Positions 39,420 to 50,212 of a stretch of DNA of 64,000 bases are shown here, piece by piece. How positions within the stretch are numbered: position 1 is the first letter of the stretch; each line of letters starts with the position of its first letter. The stretch comes from Pyrus communis. Taxonomy: Eukaryota > Streptophyta > Magnoliopsida > Rosales > Rosaceae. The translations under genes were made by a program, and so were the position numbers. The notes under the pieces were generated by a model, which was not told the origin of the DNA, made no database searches, and saw nothing but the letters and a program-made list of their open reading frames with translations. The stretch is taken from contig NC_084807.1 in NCBI RefSeq assembly GCF_963583255.1, forward strand, positions 1,502,872-1,566,871, in the 5' to 3' direction.

Positions 39420-40115
39420 ACTGGGGATGTGGGTGATACTGCTACCCTGTACGCTGCAGTACAGGGCTGTAACAAGATTATCTATTGTGCTACTGCACTT
39501 TCTACTATCAGCGGAGACCTCTACAGGGTTGATCAAAGAGGGGTCTTCAATCTTACTAAAGCATTTCAGGTGTGATCCTTATTGTCATAGCCTTGAAATA
39601 CTCTTTTTTGACATTTAGTAATCTGTTTTGGTTTTGATGTCGTTTAAGTTCATGGGTTGGTTCAATGTTGGATTTAAATTTTACCGTTCGAGAGTTGCTT
39701 ATGTGAAGCTTTTGACTGTTTGCATTGCAGGACTACAACAACAAAATGGCGCAATTACGAGCAGGAAAGAGTAGCAAGAGCAAACTTACAATTGTAAAGT
39801 TCAAGACTTCGGAGTCAGTGGATGGATGGGAAGTTTGTCATGGGACTTCCTTTCAGGATGTGGTTGCTTCTAGGGGACTTACTTTCAGGATGTGGTTGCT
39901 TCTATGTATGATGGAGGAACGGATGCCAAGTTCAAATGCATTTTCACCGGAGATGCTATTTCCTCCTGTAAGAGAAAGACTAAAGCGGGGTTTTGAGGTT
40001 CTAAATGGAAACCAACTATAATTCCTTTTACTCTATTTCTTGCTGCATTGTAGGATATGTTTTCACCAGGGGAGTTTATGTTGAACTGTCAGAAAAGTTT
40101 TCACCAGAGGAAGGT
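39420..40115 (+). pseudogene. HCF173-like gene fragment
   Basis: Piece 1 (about 39,424-39,570) encodes GDVGDTATLYAAVQGCNKIIYCATA...RVDQRGVFNLTKAFQ, followed by a GT donor. After a 160-nt intron ending GCAG, piece 2 (from 39,731) gives DYNNKMAQLRAGKSSKSKL...GWEVCHGTSFQDVVA, then in a shifted frame YDGGTDAKFKCIFTGDAI. Piece 3 (about 40,053) is GYVFTRGVYVELSEKFSPE. These match consecutive parts of HCF173, an NAD(P)-binding-fold plastid protein needed for psbA translation. The N-terminal Rossmann start and the C-terminal half are absent, and there is a frameshift and a duplicated block near 39,865-39,900. Confidence 0.75.
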
Positions 40116-40440
40116 ATGTTGCACAGCTTCCCAAAATGAAATTCATGGTATTTTTCTTATTATTAATTACAAGATTTGGGTAAATAAAATTCATGGTATC
40201 CTTCTTATTATTAATTACTTAGAATTTGAACACAAAATCAATTCATTTGCTAGAAAATCATTGGCAACAGAAATTACCTGATGAATTTGCCGCGCAGCTG
40301 CAACATTCTAGCAACATTTCGTGAATTTGAGAAGCAGCTGTGCAAGTTCAGCTGCGTTCTGTTTACTTAATTTTCTGTGTTTTTTCTTTTGCTGTTTGGA
40401 TTTAGGAGCTAAAACATTTTTCTTTTGCAATATTTTTAGG

Positions 40441-40551
40441 TGGATGATGCGATCTGGGCTGGAAAGAAGCTAATGCACTCATGGAACAACTTAAGCTCAA
40501 CCCGCAGCTTCAGACGTTTCAAGCGTGGCTTTGGGATTCTGCAACTGTGAG
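40441..40551 (+). pseudogene. Unidentified exon-like fragment
   Basis: After TTTTTAGG, an exon-like block reads ANALMEQLKLNPQLQTFQAW followed by LWDSAT, then GTGAGTAT, a good donor. The first part is out of frame with the rest. The same block occurs at 55,147-55,255. The parent gene was not recognised. Confidence 0.4.
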
Positions 40552-41260
40552 TATACACTCTTTCCCGGGTTTAAGGACTATCAAGGTGCTTAGGGTGTGA
40601 GTTCGGTGTTTGAATTAAATAACTTTGGGTTAAACCATTCTGTAATATCAGTAGGTTTGTTTTAGGTATCTTATGGTTTTAGAATTGCCTGTGTACAAAG
40701 GATTATTATGGCAACGAGATCATGTCGCTCTGGGAAGCTCTTTTGATGGTCGCTGTTGTTGGAGTTATATTAAAAAATATATATTTAAAGAGGGCTGGAA
40801 CCCAATCAAAGCTGGGGGGCTAGGCCCTCACGCCCATATTATATTACTGAAGAAAAAACATTACAACAGGGGGGACATAGTACCTAAACCCTGATGATCA
40901 AAAAAAAAAAAAAAGCAAACATAAACAACCACTCCAAGCAGTCAACATGGCCATCACATATTGAATCCAAAAGGTTGACGCCCCATTCGCTGCATATAAG
41001 ACTATAATTGAAAAGAAGGAAATTAAAGAAAAATAGTAAAATGCTTGTGATGATGAATGAAGAATTAAAAAAAAATTGAAGTTAAAAAGTATGGACGACG
41101 GAAACTTTGATCCACATGGTAATGTCATTTGAAAAGAAATAGTAAAATGCTGGTGATGATGAATGAAGAATAAAATTAAGAAATGAGATTGGCATTTGAA
41201 TATTTCGTAGTTTATATTGAATTAGGCTAGTGTGAATTGAAACAAGTTAGAAAACGCACC

Positions 41261-44200
41261 TTAATAAATGTCAATGTGTGGGATGTGAGCAATCGTAGGC
41301 CAGTCCTCACCTGTTTCTTTCTTGCATCTTTCTCTTAACATGGGGCACCCAGAAATTTGCAATGTATTTAAACAGGGGAGTCCACGAATCCCTTCTGGCA
41401 GTGATGCCAAATTATCGCAATTACTAATTGCAAGCTCCTGAAGTGACGTGAGACTGCTTATTTCTTCTGGCAGTGATGCCAAATTATCGCAATTACTAAT
41501 TGCAAGCTCCTGAAGTGAGGTGACACTGCTTATTTCTTCTAGCAGTGATGCCAAATCCTCAATTCCACGGAGTGACAGATGTGTTAATTTGGAGAGATGA
41601 GGGGAAGAAGAAGAGGCAGAAACATCAACACCAACATCATGTGTAATATCAGATGCTCCTCTAACAAACAAGGAATCAACAACCTTCCAGCTGCTCCAGT
41701 TGAGTTCCATTTCAACCACATTTGGATACAGAGGCATGGAAGTTAGATTAGGACAATGCCAGATCTCCAATGTAGAAAGATGAGGAAAAGAAGGCAACGA
41801 TAGATTTTCCGTTGATGAAGAAGAAGAAGCACTGTTATGAGTGTGGGCCCTCCACCATCCCTTCAGAACAGGGCAATATGATATCCAGAGGTACTCCAGG
41901 GATGGAAAGAATGAGATCCTCATCATGTCATCACTCATACTAATACTGCTCTCATTCTCTGATATGTACTCCAACATCTCCAACTCTATAAGACAAAGAG
42001 ACTTAAGGGAAGGCAAAAGATCCAAGGGTGGAAGATGTTGGCATCTCTTACAAACCCACAATTTGAGATAAACAATATTTATGAGAGAAGAAAACCAACT
42101 CGCAAACCTCACACCACCATAATACCACACTTCCAACTGCTTTAGATTAGAATGGGGTTGCAATACTTCCATTGACTTTATAATATCCTCCTCATCAACC
42201 GCGCTTCCATCTACTCTAGATGTCCACTCTAAATCCAACGAACAAAGATGCTGTTTGTCCTTGAGAGGTGTACCAACATTTGATTCTGACACCACATGCC
42301 TCAAATTCTTTACGAATAATTCTCCCCTTAATTCGTTAAGGGTCCCCAGCTCAGCAAGACCAGCACTACCGCCCCTCCCCAAACAATTGCTTTCGCTCAA
42401 AACAAATCTATTCAATGTACGAACACCATTCAATTCACCAATTCCACCTGGCATTCCACTCAACCCCTTACAGCCTCCCAAGAAGAGATGCCTTAAGTTG
42501 ATCATTTTTTTAATGTCTCTAGGCAATTCCACAAGCCTACCACAGCAACTGAGATCTAGTGTTTCCAAATTCGACAGTCCAACTATCCAATCTGGAAGTC
42601 TCTCCATGGGATTCCCACTAAGATCAAGATATCTCAAATGTTTCATTTTTTTAAGACATTTAGGTACTCTTGTAATACTCAAGTTATTGAGACTCAACAT
42701 TCGCAATGACTTAAAATTTGAAACAATTGCAGCACAAAATGAATCACATAATGACCCATCTCTACCACTCAACTCCTTTTGGCAAAGAAAAAGAAAAGTT
42801 CGGATCTTGTTTGCTTTTAGCAAGGATGTTGGCACTTCCCATTGCGACAAATCAAAATCAAAATTGAAAGATACGTGATGAAGTTTTTCATGAAAATTCT
42901 TTTGGTTCATATCAACTATGATGCTTCTGGCCCCCGACACTGAGATTGCAAGTTCATTCATGAGATCGTGCATTTTACAACTTACGATCATACCAAAATC
43001 ATTTGTTTTTTCTTCTTGAAAAAATGATCTCTGCAACAACTCCCTATAATATTCATACGCAACATCCTCCAAACACTCGTTTTCGTCAGATGACTTAATG
43101 AACCCTTGCGCCACCCAAAATCTAATCAATCTCTGTACAGAGATCTCATAATCAGGTGGGAACAAACTACAATAAGCAAAACAATGCTTCAAATGTGATG
43201 GGAGCACATCATAACTCAATTTAAGTGTTGGTAAAATATCATTTTGTTCTTGATTTAATTTTGAAAGTGTCTTTTCTTTGAAATTCAACCAATCAGTTTT
43301 GTCATCTTTGGTGAACAACATCCCACCTATCGTCCTTATAGCGAGTGGCACTCCCTGGCATTTTCTTGCAACCTCCTCCCCAACTGCCTTAATTGTTGGA
43401 TTCTCTGGCTCCTTTCCATCTTTATAAGCCATTTTCTTAAATAAAGACCAACTTTGCTCTTCATTCAAACCCTTTAAGGTGTATGATTTAGCTGCATCTG
43501 ATATCGTCGCAACGGTTTTATTACGAGTGGTTATTAGTATTCTACTACCTTCTCCACCACCCATTAACAAGTTCTTCAAGCTAAGCCATTTCTCTCGATC
43601 CTCATTCCACACGTCATCCAACACAAGTAGGTACTTCTTCCCATCTACTTTTTCCCTAAGATCATTTTGCAACTGCTCAATCTCGTCATGATTTTTGGAT
43701 TGAAGGATTTTCTTAACAACTATATCCAACTCAAATACATTAGAGACACATGTCCATATTTTCAACTCAAAATGCTTTTGAATCACCTCCTCGTTGAATA
43801 TGAGTTGGGCAAGTGCAGTTTTTCCCAATCCTCCAATTCCAACTATGGAAATGGTTGACACATTCTCAGTTGAGATGGAATCCAACAAAAGTTGGATAAT
43901 TGCCATTTTATCTTTATCTCTCCCTATAATATTTTCCTTACGAACAAATGAGTGAGTGAGCCTCTCTCTCTTTACAAATCGTGTATCTTCACGATTTACT
44001 TCTAAGTGAAAGGTTCTACGATTTGCAACCTCACTCAGCCTCTTGGTAATATCTTTTATCTTATGACTCATCTTCAGCCCAAAAACAAGTTGATTTGAGC
44101 CAGAAAAAAAAAGGTGCACCTGTAAGAATTTGAATGGACATAATCATCAATGTGAAAGAACTGTATTAATTAAGTTAATAGAGTTTTGTAACGTTACGTT

Positions 44201-45939
44201 ATATGAAACATTCAAAATAATAATGTAGACAACTTATTGCAGTTAATTGAGTTATTGAGAGACCTATTGTATTCCTAATAGGTGGATATATGTAGGCTAA
44301 TGTGACTATGAAAAGGTTCTATGAGATGCAATCTCACCAAACCTCTTGTTAATATCATCTTACGACCCATCTTTTAGCCCAAAAGCAAGTTGATTTGAAC
44401 TAAAGAAAGAAGAGACGTACCTTTTTTGATAGTAGGTACATTATGGATATGGGTGTTCGGGGGAAGTGCAAGAAAGAGAGGTGGAGGTTTTACCGACCGG
44501 ACGGGATAGCTCGAGAGATTGGGTGGATAGGTGGAGTAAAAAAGCGGCTTTTTTTTTCCTTTGAAATTTTCATTTTTCAATATTTTGTGAAGTTGACAAT
44601 GTTTTTTTTTTTTTTGGGTTGAATATTTATTAGACGTTATTTTAGGAATAAAGTGAGGGGACAAATAATATTTTTAATTTTTTTTACTTTTTAAGGTGGG
44701 AGAGATTATAATATGGGTAGAAAAATAGAACAATAGAGAGGATCTAGCAGCAATTTAAACAATTGCAACTGTACCTATTACATTGATACGGAAGATGTAA
44801 TTGTAGTAACTTGCTAAAAGAAAATACCCATACAATTGCCATATACAATGATGGTACAATTCCTACATCCTCCCAAAAGAAAATTGTTTAAATGTGTGTA
44901 ACCCTAATCTTTTTATTAAAAAAAAAAAAATGCACCCGTATAATTAGATGAGTACAACGTATTTATAAATTTCAAAAGAACGTATCCATAAGCGTTATAG
45001 CAAATATCATGGACCCATGATTATGACAAAACATGGATTAAATTCAGTCAAACCAAAAATGAGATGAAGCTATTGGAACGTGTAAATTTATATTTAAATT
45101 TCAAATTAAAAGGATGTTAGGAATATCTAGCTGCAATAAAATCCCTTAAATTATGTAAATAATCAATTATTCTAAACATAAATGACATAAAAGGAAATTA
45201 AATAATGATTGAAAATCTGACGTGAAATTTGATTAATTTTAAGAATTTGATATGGACAGAAGTGAAAGAACTTCAAACAAAAATTTAAAACCAATAATGT
45301 TTCAATCAAGAAATATTGGTGACTAGGGATCAGACCTAATTATTCCTATTTTTTGTCTTATGACCCATCTTTAACCCAAAAACAAGTTGATCTGAGCTAG
45401 AAAGGAAAAGGCGCACATGTAAGAATTTGAGTAGACACAGTCATCATGTTGATAGAATTGTATAAATAACTTAATAGAGTTTTGGAATGTTAAGTTATAT
45501 GAAACATTGAAAACAATAATGTAGAGGACTTATGGCAGTTAATTATGAGTTACTGAGAGACCTGCTATATTCCTAATAAGTGGATATCAATAAGCTTAAA
45601 AGCAAGTTGATTTGAGCAAGAGAAGAAGAGGCGTACCTCCTTTGACAGCTTAGTATTGCCACGCATCACTTGTCGTCGCTGAACTTGAGTATTAAGCTCA
45701 TCTAGAACGTCATCGGCTTCATAAACAACATCTTCTACGCTTTGGAGCCACAGTTTGACTTCATTGTTGGCTTGCTTTTCCTCAGCATCAACAAGAACAG
45801 CTTGGAATCCTTCAACTGTCTTCTTGAGCTTCTTGAGCTCATCTTGAATACCCCAAATCAATCCAATCTCTTGGAGAGCAAGGGAGCCTAACCTCCCAAT
45901 GATCCGTTCTGCAATGTTGATGAGAACTCTTTCCGCCAT
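41261..45939 (-). CDS. CC-NB-LRR disease-resistance protein, NLR1
   Basis: Two exons on the minus strand: 45,939-45,637 (101 codons) and 44,119-41,261 (952 codons), GT-AG, phase 0, giving 1,053 aa. Exon 1 is the Rx-type coiled-coil domain with the EDVID-type motif EDVVYEADDVLDEL. Exon 2 has the NB-ARC: P-loop GIGGLGKTALAQ, kinase-2 YLLVLDDVWN, RNBS-B GSRILITTR, GLPL-type CQGVPLAI, RNBS-D CFAYCSLFPPDYEI and MHD-type CKMHDLMNELA. About 500 residues of LRRs follow. It is an intracellular ATP/ADP-switched immune receptor; its pathogen is unknown. Exon 2 has no ATG at its start, so splicing to exon 1 is required. The 1.5-kb intron is unusual (see 44,320 and 45,355). No stop or frameshift is seen. 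Confidence 0.9.
41392..41535 (-). repeat. Two near-identical 72-bp LRR units in NLR1
   Basis: Units 41,392-41,463 and 41,464-41,535 encode the same leucine-rich repeat containing ELAISNCDNLASLPE. They differ by only a few bases. A third, diverged unit follows at 41,536. Confidence 0.9.
43819..43840 (-). promoter_or_regulatory. Putative miR482/2118 target in NLR1 P-loop
   Basis: The 22 nt encoding the P-loop (GIGGLGK) is the site that the miR482/miR2118 family recognises in many plant NLRs. By memory of the miRNA, about four mismatches are expected. NLR2 has the identical 22 nt. Confidence 0.45.
44320..44440 (-). pseudogene. Relic of an NLR exon-1 end and donor inside the NLR1 intron
   Basis: The minus strand reads CTATCAAAAAAGGTACGT then CTTCTTTCTTTAGTTCAAATC. 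This is homologous to the end of the NLR2 CC exon and the start of its intron (59,085-59,030). Only about 15 nt of exon remain before unrelated sequence. It marks the original, now truncated, first exon that once partnered the NLR1 NB-LRR exon. Confidence 0.6.
44441..45354. other. Middle of the NLR1 intron, unrelated sequence
   Basis: AT-rich sequence with poly-T and poly-A runs (about 44,600 and 44,920) and no recognisable gene. It has no counterpart in the 329-bp NLR2 intron. Confidence 0.45.
45355..45420 (-). pseudogene. Relic of an NLR exon-2 start inside the NLR1 intron
   Basis: About 60 bp match the first codons of the NB-LRR exon (compare 44,060-44,119 and 58,685-58,743). The acceptor dinucleotide is changed: the minus strand reads TTACAT|GTGCGCC where both genes have TTACAG|GTG. 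The relic is cut off after about 20 codons. It belongs to the exon that originally followed the present NLR1 CC exon. Confidence 0.6.
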
Positions 45940-47009
45940 TTCTTGTATTCAGAACAAGCAAAAACCCAAGTAAAGTGAAGTGAAGTGAAGTAAAAACTTG
46001 TAAGTGAGAATATGGTTTTGCCTGGTGAAAGATGACTCCTCCTGCTAGTCTTTGATCTCTATATGCCCTTCTCTAATCCAGCCACTCACATCAGTCCATG
46101 TATAAAATAAGACTGGTCAATATATTAAACCCATTTGCAATTTATAGCCGTTGGTTTCGTTCCCTCTCCTTTTCTTTCCCTCTACTTTTGTGTTCCCACG
46201 CCACCACGTGGCCACCCCTTAGACCCGGATCTCCCCACATGTTATCTTTCCCACTCTTCGGGCCCACACTCTACTATATTAATCTACCGGCCATTTGAGC
46301 ATTTGTACACCCGGCTATGCACGTTTACACCCAGCACTTCCAAACACTCACACATGATTCCATGTAAAAAATAAAAACAAAGACTGGTCAATATGTTACT
46401 GCTGATCTTAGTAATTCAAATTTTATTTTTAATGCCAGCTGGGTCCTTCACGTTTCTTAACCTTTCGGCAGGCCGCTGCACCTTCCTTATTTGTGGGCTG
46501 ACCGCTGGATTTTTTTGTTTTTTTGAGCAGACCGCTGCACGTTTTTACTATTTTGTCAAGTGTCATCGTCTTAAATAGTGTAAGATGAAAGATTGAGATT
46601 GCTTTGATGGAAGTTTGAAGATTGCCAGAACTATGTAAACGTTAGAAGACTAGCAATGAAGCAACATTATACACTAAAAGTAAAAGGGATAATGAGACAT
46701 CATAATGTCCTTTTATGATGATGCTATAATCTACACAGAGAGCTGCTAAGAATTAATGGATGGAAAATTTTATTTGGTTTCATTTAATCTTTTTTTACAC
46801 TCAATTTATTATTTAAACCTCTAAATATTTTTTAATTAAGAACTAATATCTTTTTAAACCTAAATTTATTACCTAAACTATCATCTCCAACCCAATTCAA
46901 AATGTAAAATTATCTTTGCACCCATTTAAAAAAAAAAAAAAATCTCAAATTGAATAGTTTTGTTTTCAAAGAGACTTGAATGTCAAAAAGCATTATGGGT
47001 CCCTCCTCC
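45940..47009. other. NLR1 promoter and upstream flank
   Basis: Directly upstream of the NLR1 ATG is a short AGTGAAGTGAAG run. Blocks of 46,290-46,780 are shared with the NLR2 upstream region (59,500-60,370) and with about 61,330-61,470. Short ORFs here are non-coding. Confidence 0.45.
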
Positions 47010-48880
47010 CACCGTAAATTGAGTTATTTGGGGAAAGTACATCTTCTGTTGTTTTACTTTATCTTCAATGTTTATGCTTAAGCGTTTGTACTGCAATTGG
47101 AAAATGCATTTGAGGATTCGGAACTTTCATAGTTTTCGGCTTAAAGTCGATGTCTGAATACTTACTCTGCTTTGAGTGGTTTACGTTGTAATTTTAAGTT
47201 TATTTTTCTGTTCATTTTATTTTTTGTCCAATTATTTTTCTGTTCATTGGCCTGGCTGTTTTGTTCATAATTTGGTTGAAGAATGCAGTGTCGAATCACA
47301 ATAATGATTATACATTGATAGAGATTTATGTTTTTGATTTGAGTTTGTTCCGATTGATGACGTGTACCACATGCTGTTAACATGAGACTGGAATAGAATA
47401 GAAAAAATGGTTAAAGTAACAAACCCACACTCCCACAATGCACTAAACTCATATCTCGCTCTTTAGCCTTGCCCTTACGAGGGAACAGGCGCTATTCTGC
47501 CCAAAGGTGACATTCATGCTGGATTAAGAATTACTCTTTTGCATACATGCATACATACAAGAGTAACCCTAGGGTATTGAAAATGAAGAACAGTAGCTTT
47601 TTGTAGTGTGAGATTATATCTGAAGTTAAATTGTTCGATGATTAGCTATCCGCATTCTCTGGCTTTTCAGAACTGGGGAGGAATATAAAGTGTTTTCTAT
47701 TTCGGGCAATTGTTCTTTGTTACCAGTTTCTCTCTGTCATCCGCCTAATCATTTTGTTCGGTTAATGCTTGGAGTTTTAAGTTGTTTTGAACATGCGTTT
47801 CTCTTGAGAAATGTTTTAAATCGGGGCTGTCTTTATGTTCATTGGTTAATCACCCGAGCATGAACAGGTCCAGTAAAGTATAGATTTAAGAAATGACCAT
47901 ATATAGAACCTAGTTTTTTACTAAGAGCGCCGAAGATTTTTTATCTATGCACAGAAGAAAACACACTGATATGTTGTAATGCAGTGGTCATAGGGATTGA
48001 ATAGAAAAATAGGATGTTATCCAACTGACATTCAGAAAGAGTGCAGAAAAACTTATTATGTGCCACTTTTATCTTTTGTCATCACAAAATTTGCAATCTA
48101 AAATAGGAGGTTTTTCGAACTGGCCTTCCGAAATGAGCAGCAAATAAAGAAGTTTCTATTCAATTTCTTGCACCAGTTGGGCTTCTGTAGGAGTTTTTGA
48201 AAACAAGCTTGAATAAAGGGCCCACAAGCTGAAAGTAAGTTTAACGCGCAAAACATTTTGGGAATCTTAATGAAACAGTTCCGGTACTGTTGACTTTTAA
48301 CGTTAAGGACATTTTTACCTTGAAAAGTTACTCCTGGTACTATTCACTTACAAATTTATTTTATCCTCTTGATTAAAAACTAAAGTTGTTTAGGACTTTT
48401 CGTTAGTTTTCCCAAACATATTTTTTGTTTTCAATCGATGCAACTGACGGAACGCTACCTTCCATCAGCACAAACCGTTAAAATTTTGAATTTCAAACTA
48501 TTTGCTTAATTTGTCAGAATGACACATTTGCAAAAGAAACCGAGAATTGATTCGCAAAACAAGAAGAGAATTTCTCAAAGCAAAACCGTAAAATAGTTCA
48601 ACTATAATTTTTGGTGCACATTACGTCCCCATTCTGCCAACTTAGGTTACCATTGCCTTTTGAATTGGCCGCCCTCTTGCATCTTCCCTCGTGTCAATTG
48701 TAGAAGTCATGATTTCTGTATATATTGCATACAACAGCAAGTTAAAACATATATGAGTAACAATTACCATAAAATGTTTAGTATTTGCTGTGATATGAAA
48801 TACTTTTTATTCGTTAATTCCTTTTTGATCAGTTCAATTAAATGTCTATAAGGACGGAAATCACTTTCCTCATATCTATA
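47010..48880. repeat. NAA10 3' flank, segmental copy B
   Basis: Begins with NAA10 3'-UTR-like sequence (GTAAATTGAGTTATTTGGGG, then ATAATGATTATACATTGAT) and follows copy A with deletions. It lacks the Tourist-like MITE of copy A and has its own Mutator-like MITE (48,260-48,413). It contains no NAA10 coding sequence. Confidence 0.7.
48251..48422. mobile_element. Mutator-like MITE with near-perfect 9-bp TSD
   Basis: The 154-bp element (48,260-48,413) starts GGGAATCTTAATGAAA and ends CGTTAGTTTTCCC. It is flanked by AAACATTTT and AAACATATT (8 of 9 identical). Copies A (about 36,100) and C (about 52,340) lack it. It is the same family as 592-745. Confidence 0.7.
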
Positions 48881-49685
48881 CCAAGGAATAACTTGAAGCA
48901 TATCAAAGTTAATAAGTTTTAAGAGGGGTGAAAAAAACTTAGCAAAGAAAGAAGGTATTGAATGATCAATAATAAGAATTTGGTCACCTTATTTGATCAA
49001 TGTCAATGATCCTGAAGTAAGCGTTAAGTGCATTAAAATTAGTATAGAACAGAGCTTGAGAAGCACACATCTGTGAATGATAAGAATAATGCTGGAATTT
49101 TTTTTTTTCTACTAAATGGAATACCGATAATTTAATTTAGTAATTAAAAATAGTTTAACACATTGTAGTAAAAAAATTTAAGAGCGTAGACAAAGCGTTT
49201 AAAATTTATTGAAATACAATGTGAATTTGGAGTACTTACAAAAAATGTAATAACTGACAAAAGTATAAACATAATTAGAATTTCGGAAAGGAAATTATCA
49301 AACAGTAAATTTTTTAAAAGCTTTTGGATTAGTTTTTGAGTCACATTTGACAATTGATAAAAATGACAGCCTACAAAACTCAAAAATAGCTATTTTTTAA
49401 CATACAGGGTTAATGAAAACTCAAAAATAAATAACAGAGAATGTTAAGTCATACAATATTAAGATAGCTTCTTTCTGTATTGTATGTACGTTGTAGTATT
49501 AGATGACTTAACTTTTGCTATGTGACGTCCTTGAACAACCAAGAAATAAAACTAATACAGATGCAAGTACAATTAGATGCTTTAAATAAATTACTTGTCT
49601 AGTCAATCTAAACCGTTCACATTTTCATTAAACAACCCGGAGTTGGTACTTCAAAAATATTAATTTAGCTACGAAGTAAACTACC
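48881..49685. other. Intergenic, no feature recognised
   Basis: AT-rich sequence between segmental copy B and the JmjC fragment. No conserved reading frame or repeat was recognised. Confidence 0.35.
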
Positions 49686-49783
49686 TGAAGATTCCTGACT
49701 TGAAGAGGGCATCCAGCAGGTATAAAAACAGCTTGCCCCAAATGTTGTTTAAGGGACCCTGGCTCAATTCTTGATAAAACAGG
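49686..49783 (-). pseudogene. JmjC histone-demethylase (JMJ25-like) exon fragment
   Basis: The minus strand encodes SRIEPGSLKQHLGQAVFIPAG then CPLQVRNLQ, followed by a GT donor. This is the C-terminal part of the JmjC domain of plant KDM3/JMJ25-type lysine demethylases (the conserved GEAVFIPAGCPxQVRNL region). No neighbouring exons were found, so it is an isolated fragment. Confidence 0.65.
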
Positions 49784-50212
49784 AAGAAAAACAAAAGAAT
49801 AAAGTTCAGAATTTTCAAAACCTGAATGCTAAAAATCTAAAGAATATCAAATATTCAAGATCACAGTCACATGCACAACAAAAAGTAAAATGATGTACAC
49901 TATCTCTAAGTATAGACCAGTAAACAGTTTGAAATACAGGTCACGGTGTGTAAAGTAATTTTTCAGAAAATGGGATTTACAAACGTCGCTCAAGCCAGAG
50001 TCAATTTGACTTCAATTGTAAAAGCCAAATTCAAAGAACAGAGGTTTCCATTTAAGAAACATGCAACTTCATCAATTATTCAGCTAGTATTGAATAATGG
50101 ATTCACCATATTTATAACTGACGAAATGCAATCAACCATCAAAATTGTATTCATTAAATAGTTAACCCTATATATTTTGCTAATGAATATTCATAGTATT
50201 TGCCATGAGAGC

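Larger units (their letters stand above)
40040..46790. repeat. Segmental duplication unit containing NLR1
   Basis: This block matches 54,830-60,370 over the HCF173 tail, the exon-like fragment, the NLR gene, its promoter and its upstream flank (for example TTTGTACACCC...CACCCAGCACTTCCAA at about 46,300 and 59,970, and AATCTACAC...GAATTAATGGA at about 46,730 and 60,310). The two units are close in the NLR exon and more diverged upstream. Confidence 0.7.

Noticed and set aside
42255..42878. 207-codon + strand ORF opposite NLR1 (and 56,879-57,484 opposite NLR2)
   Set aside because: Both are antisense shadows of the LRR-coding strand; conservation is explained by the NLR.
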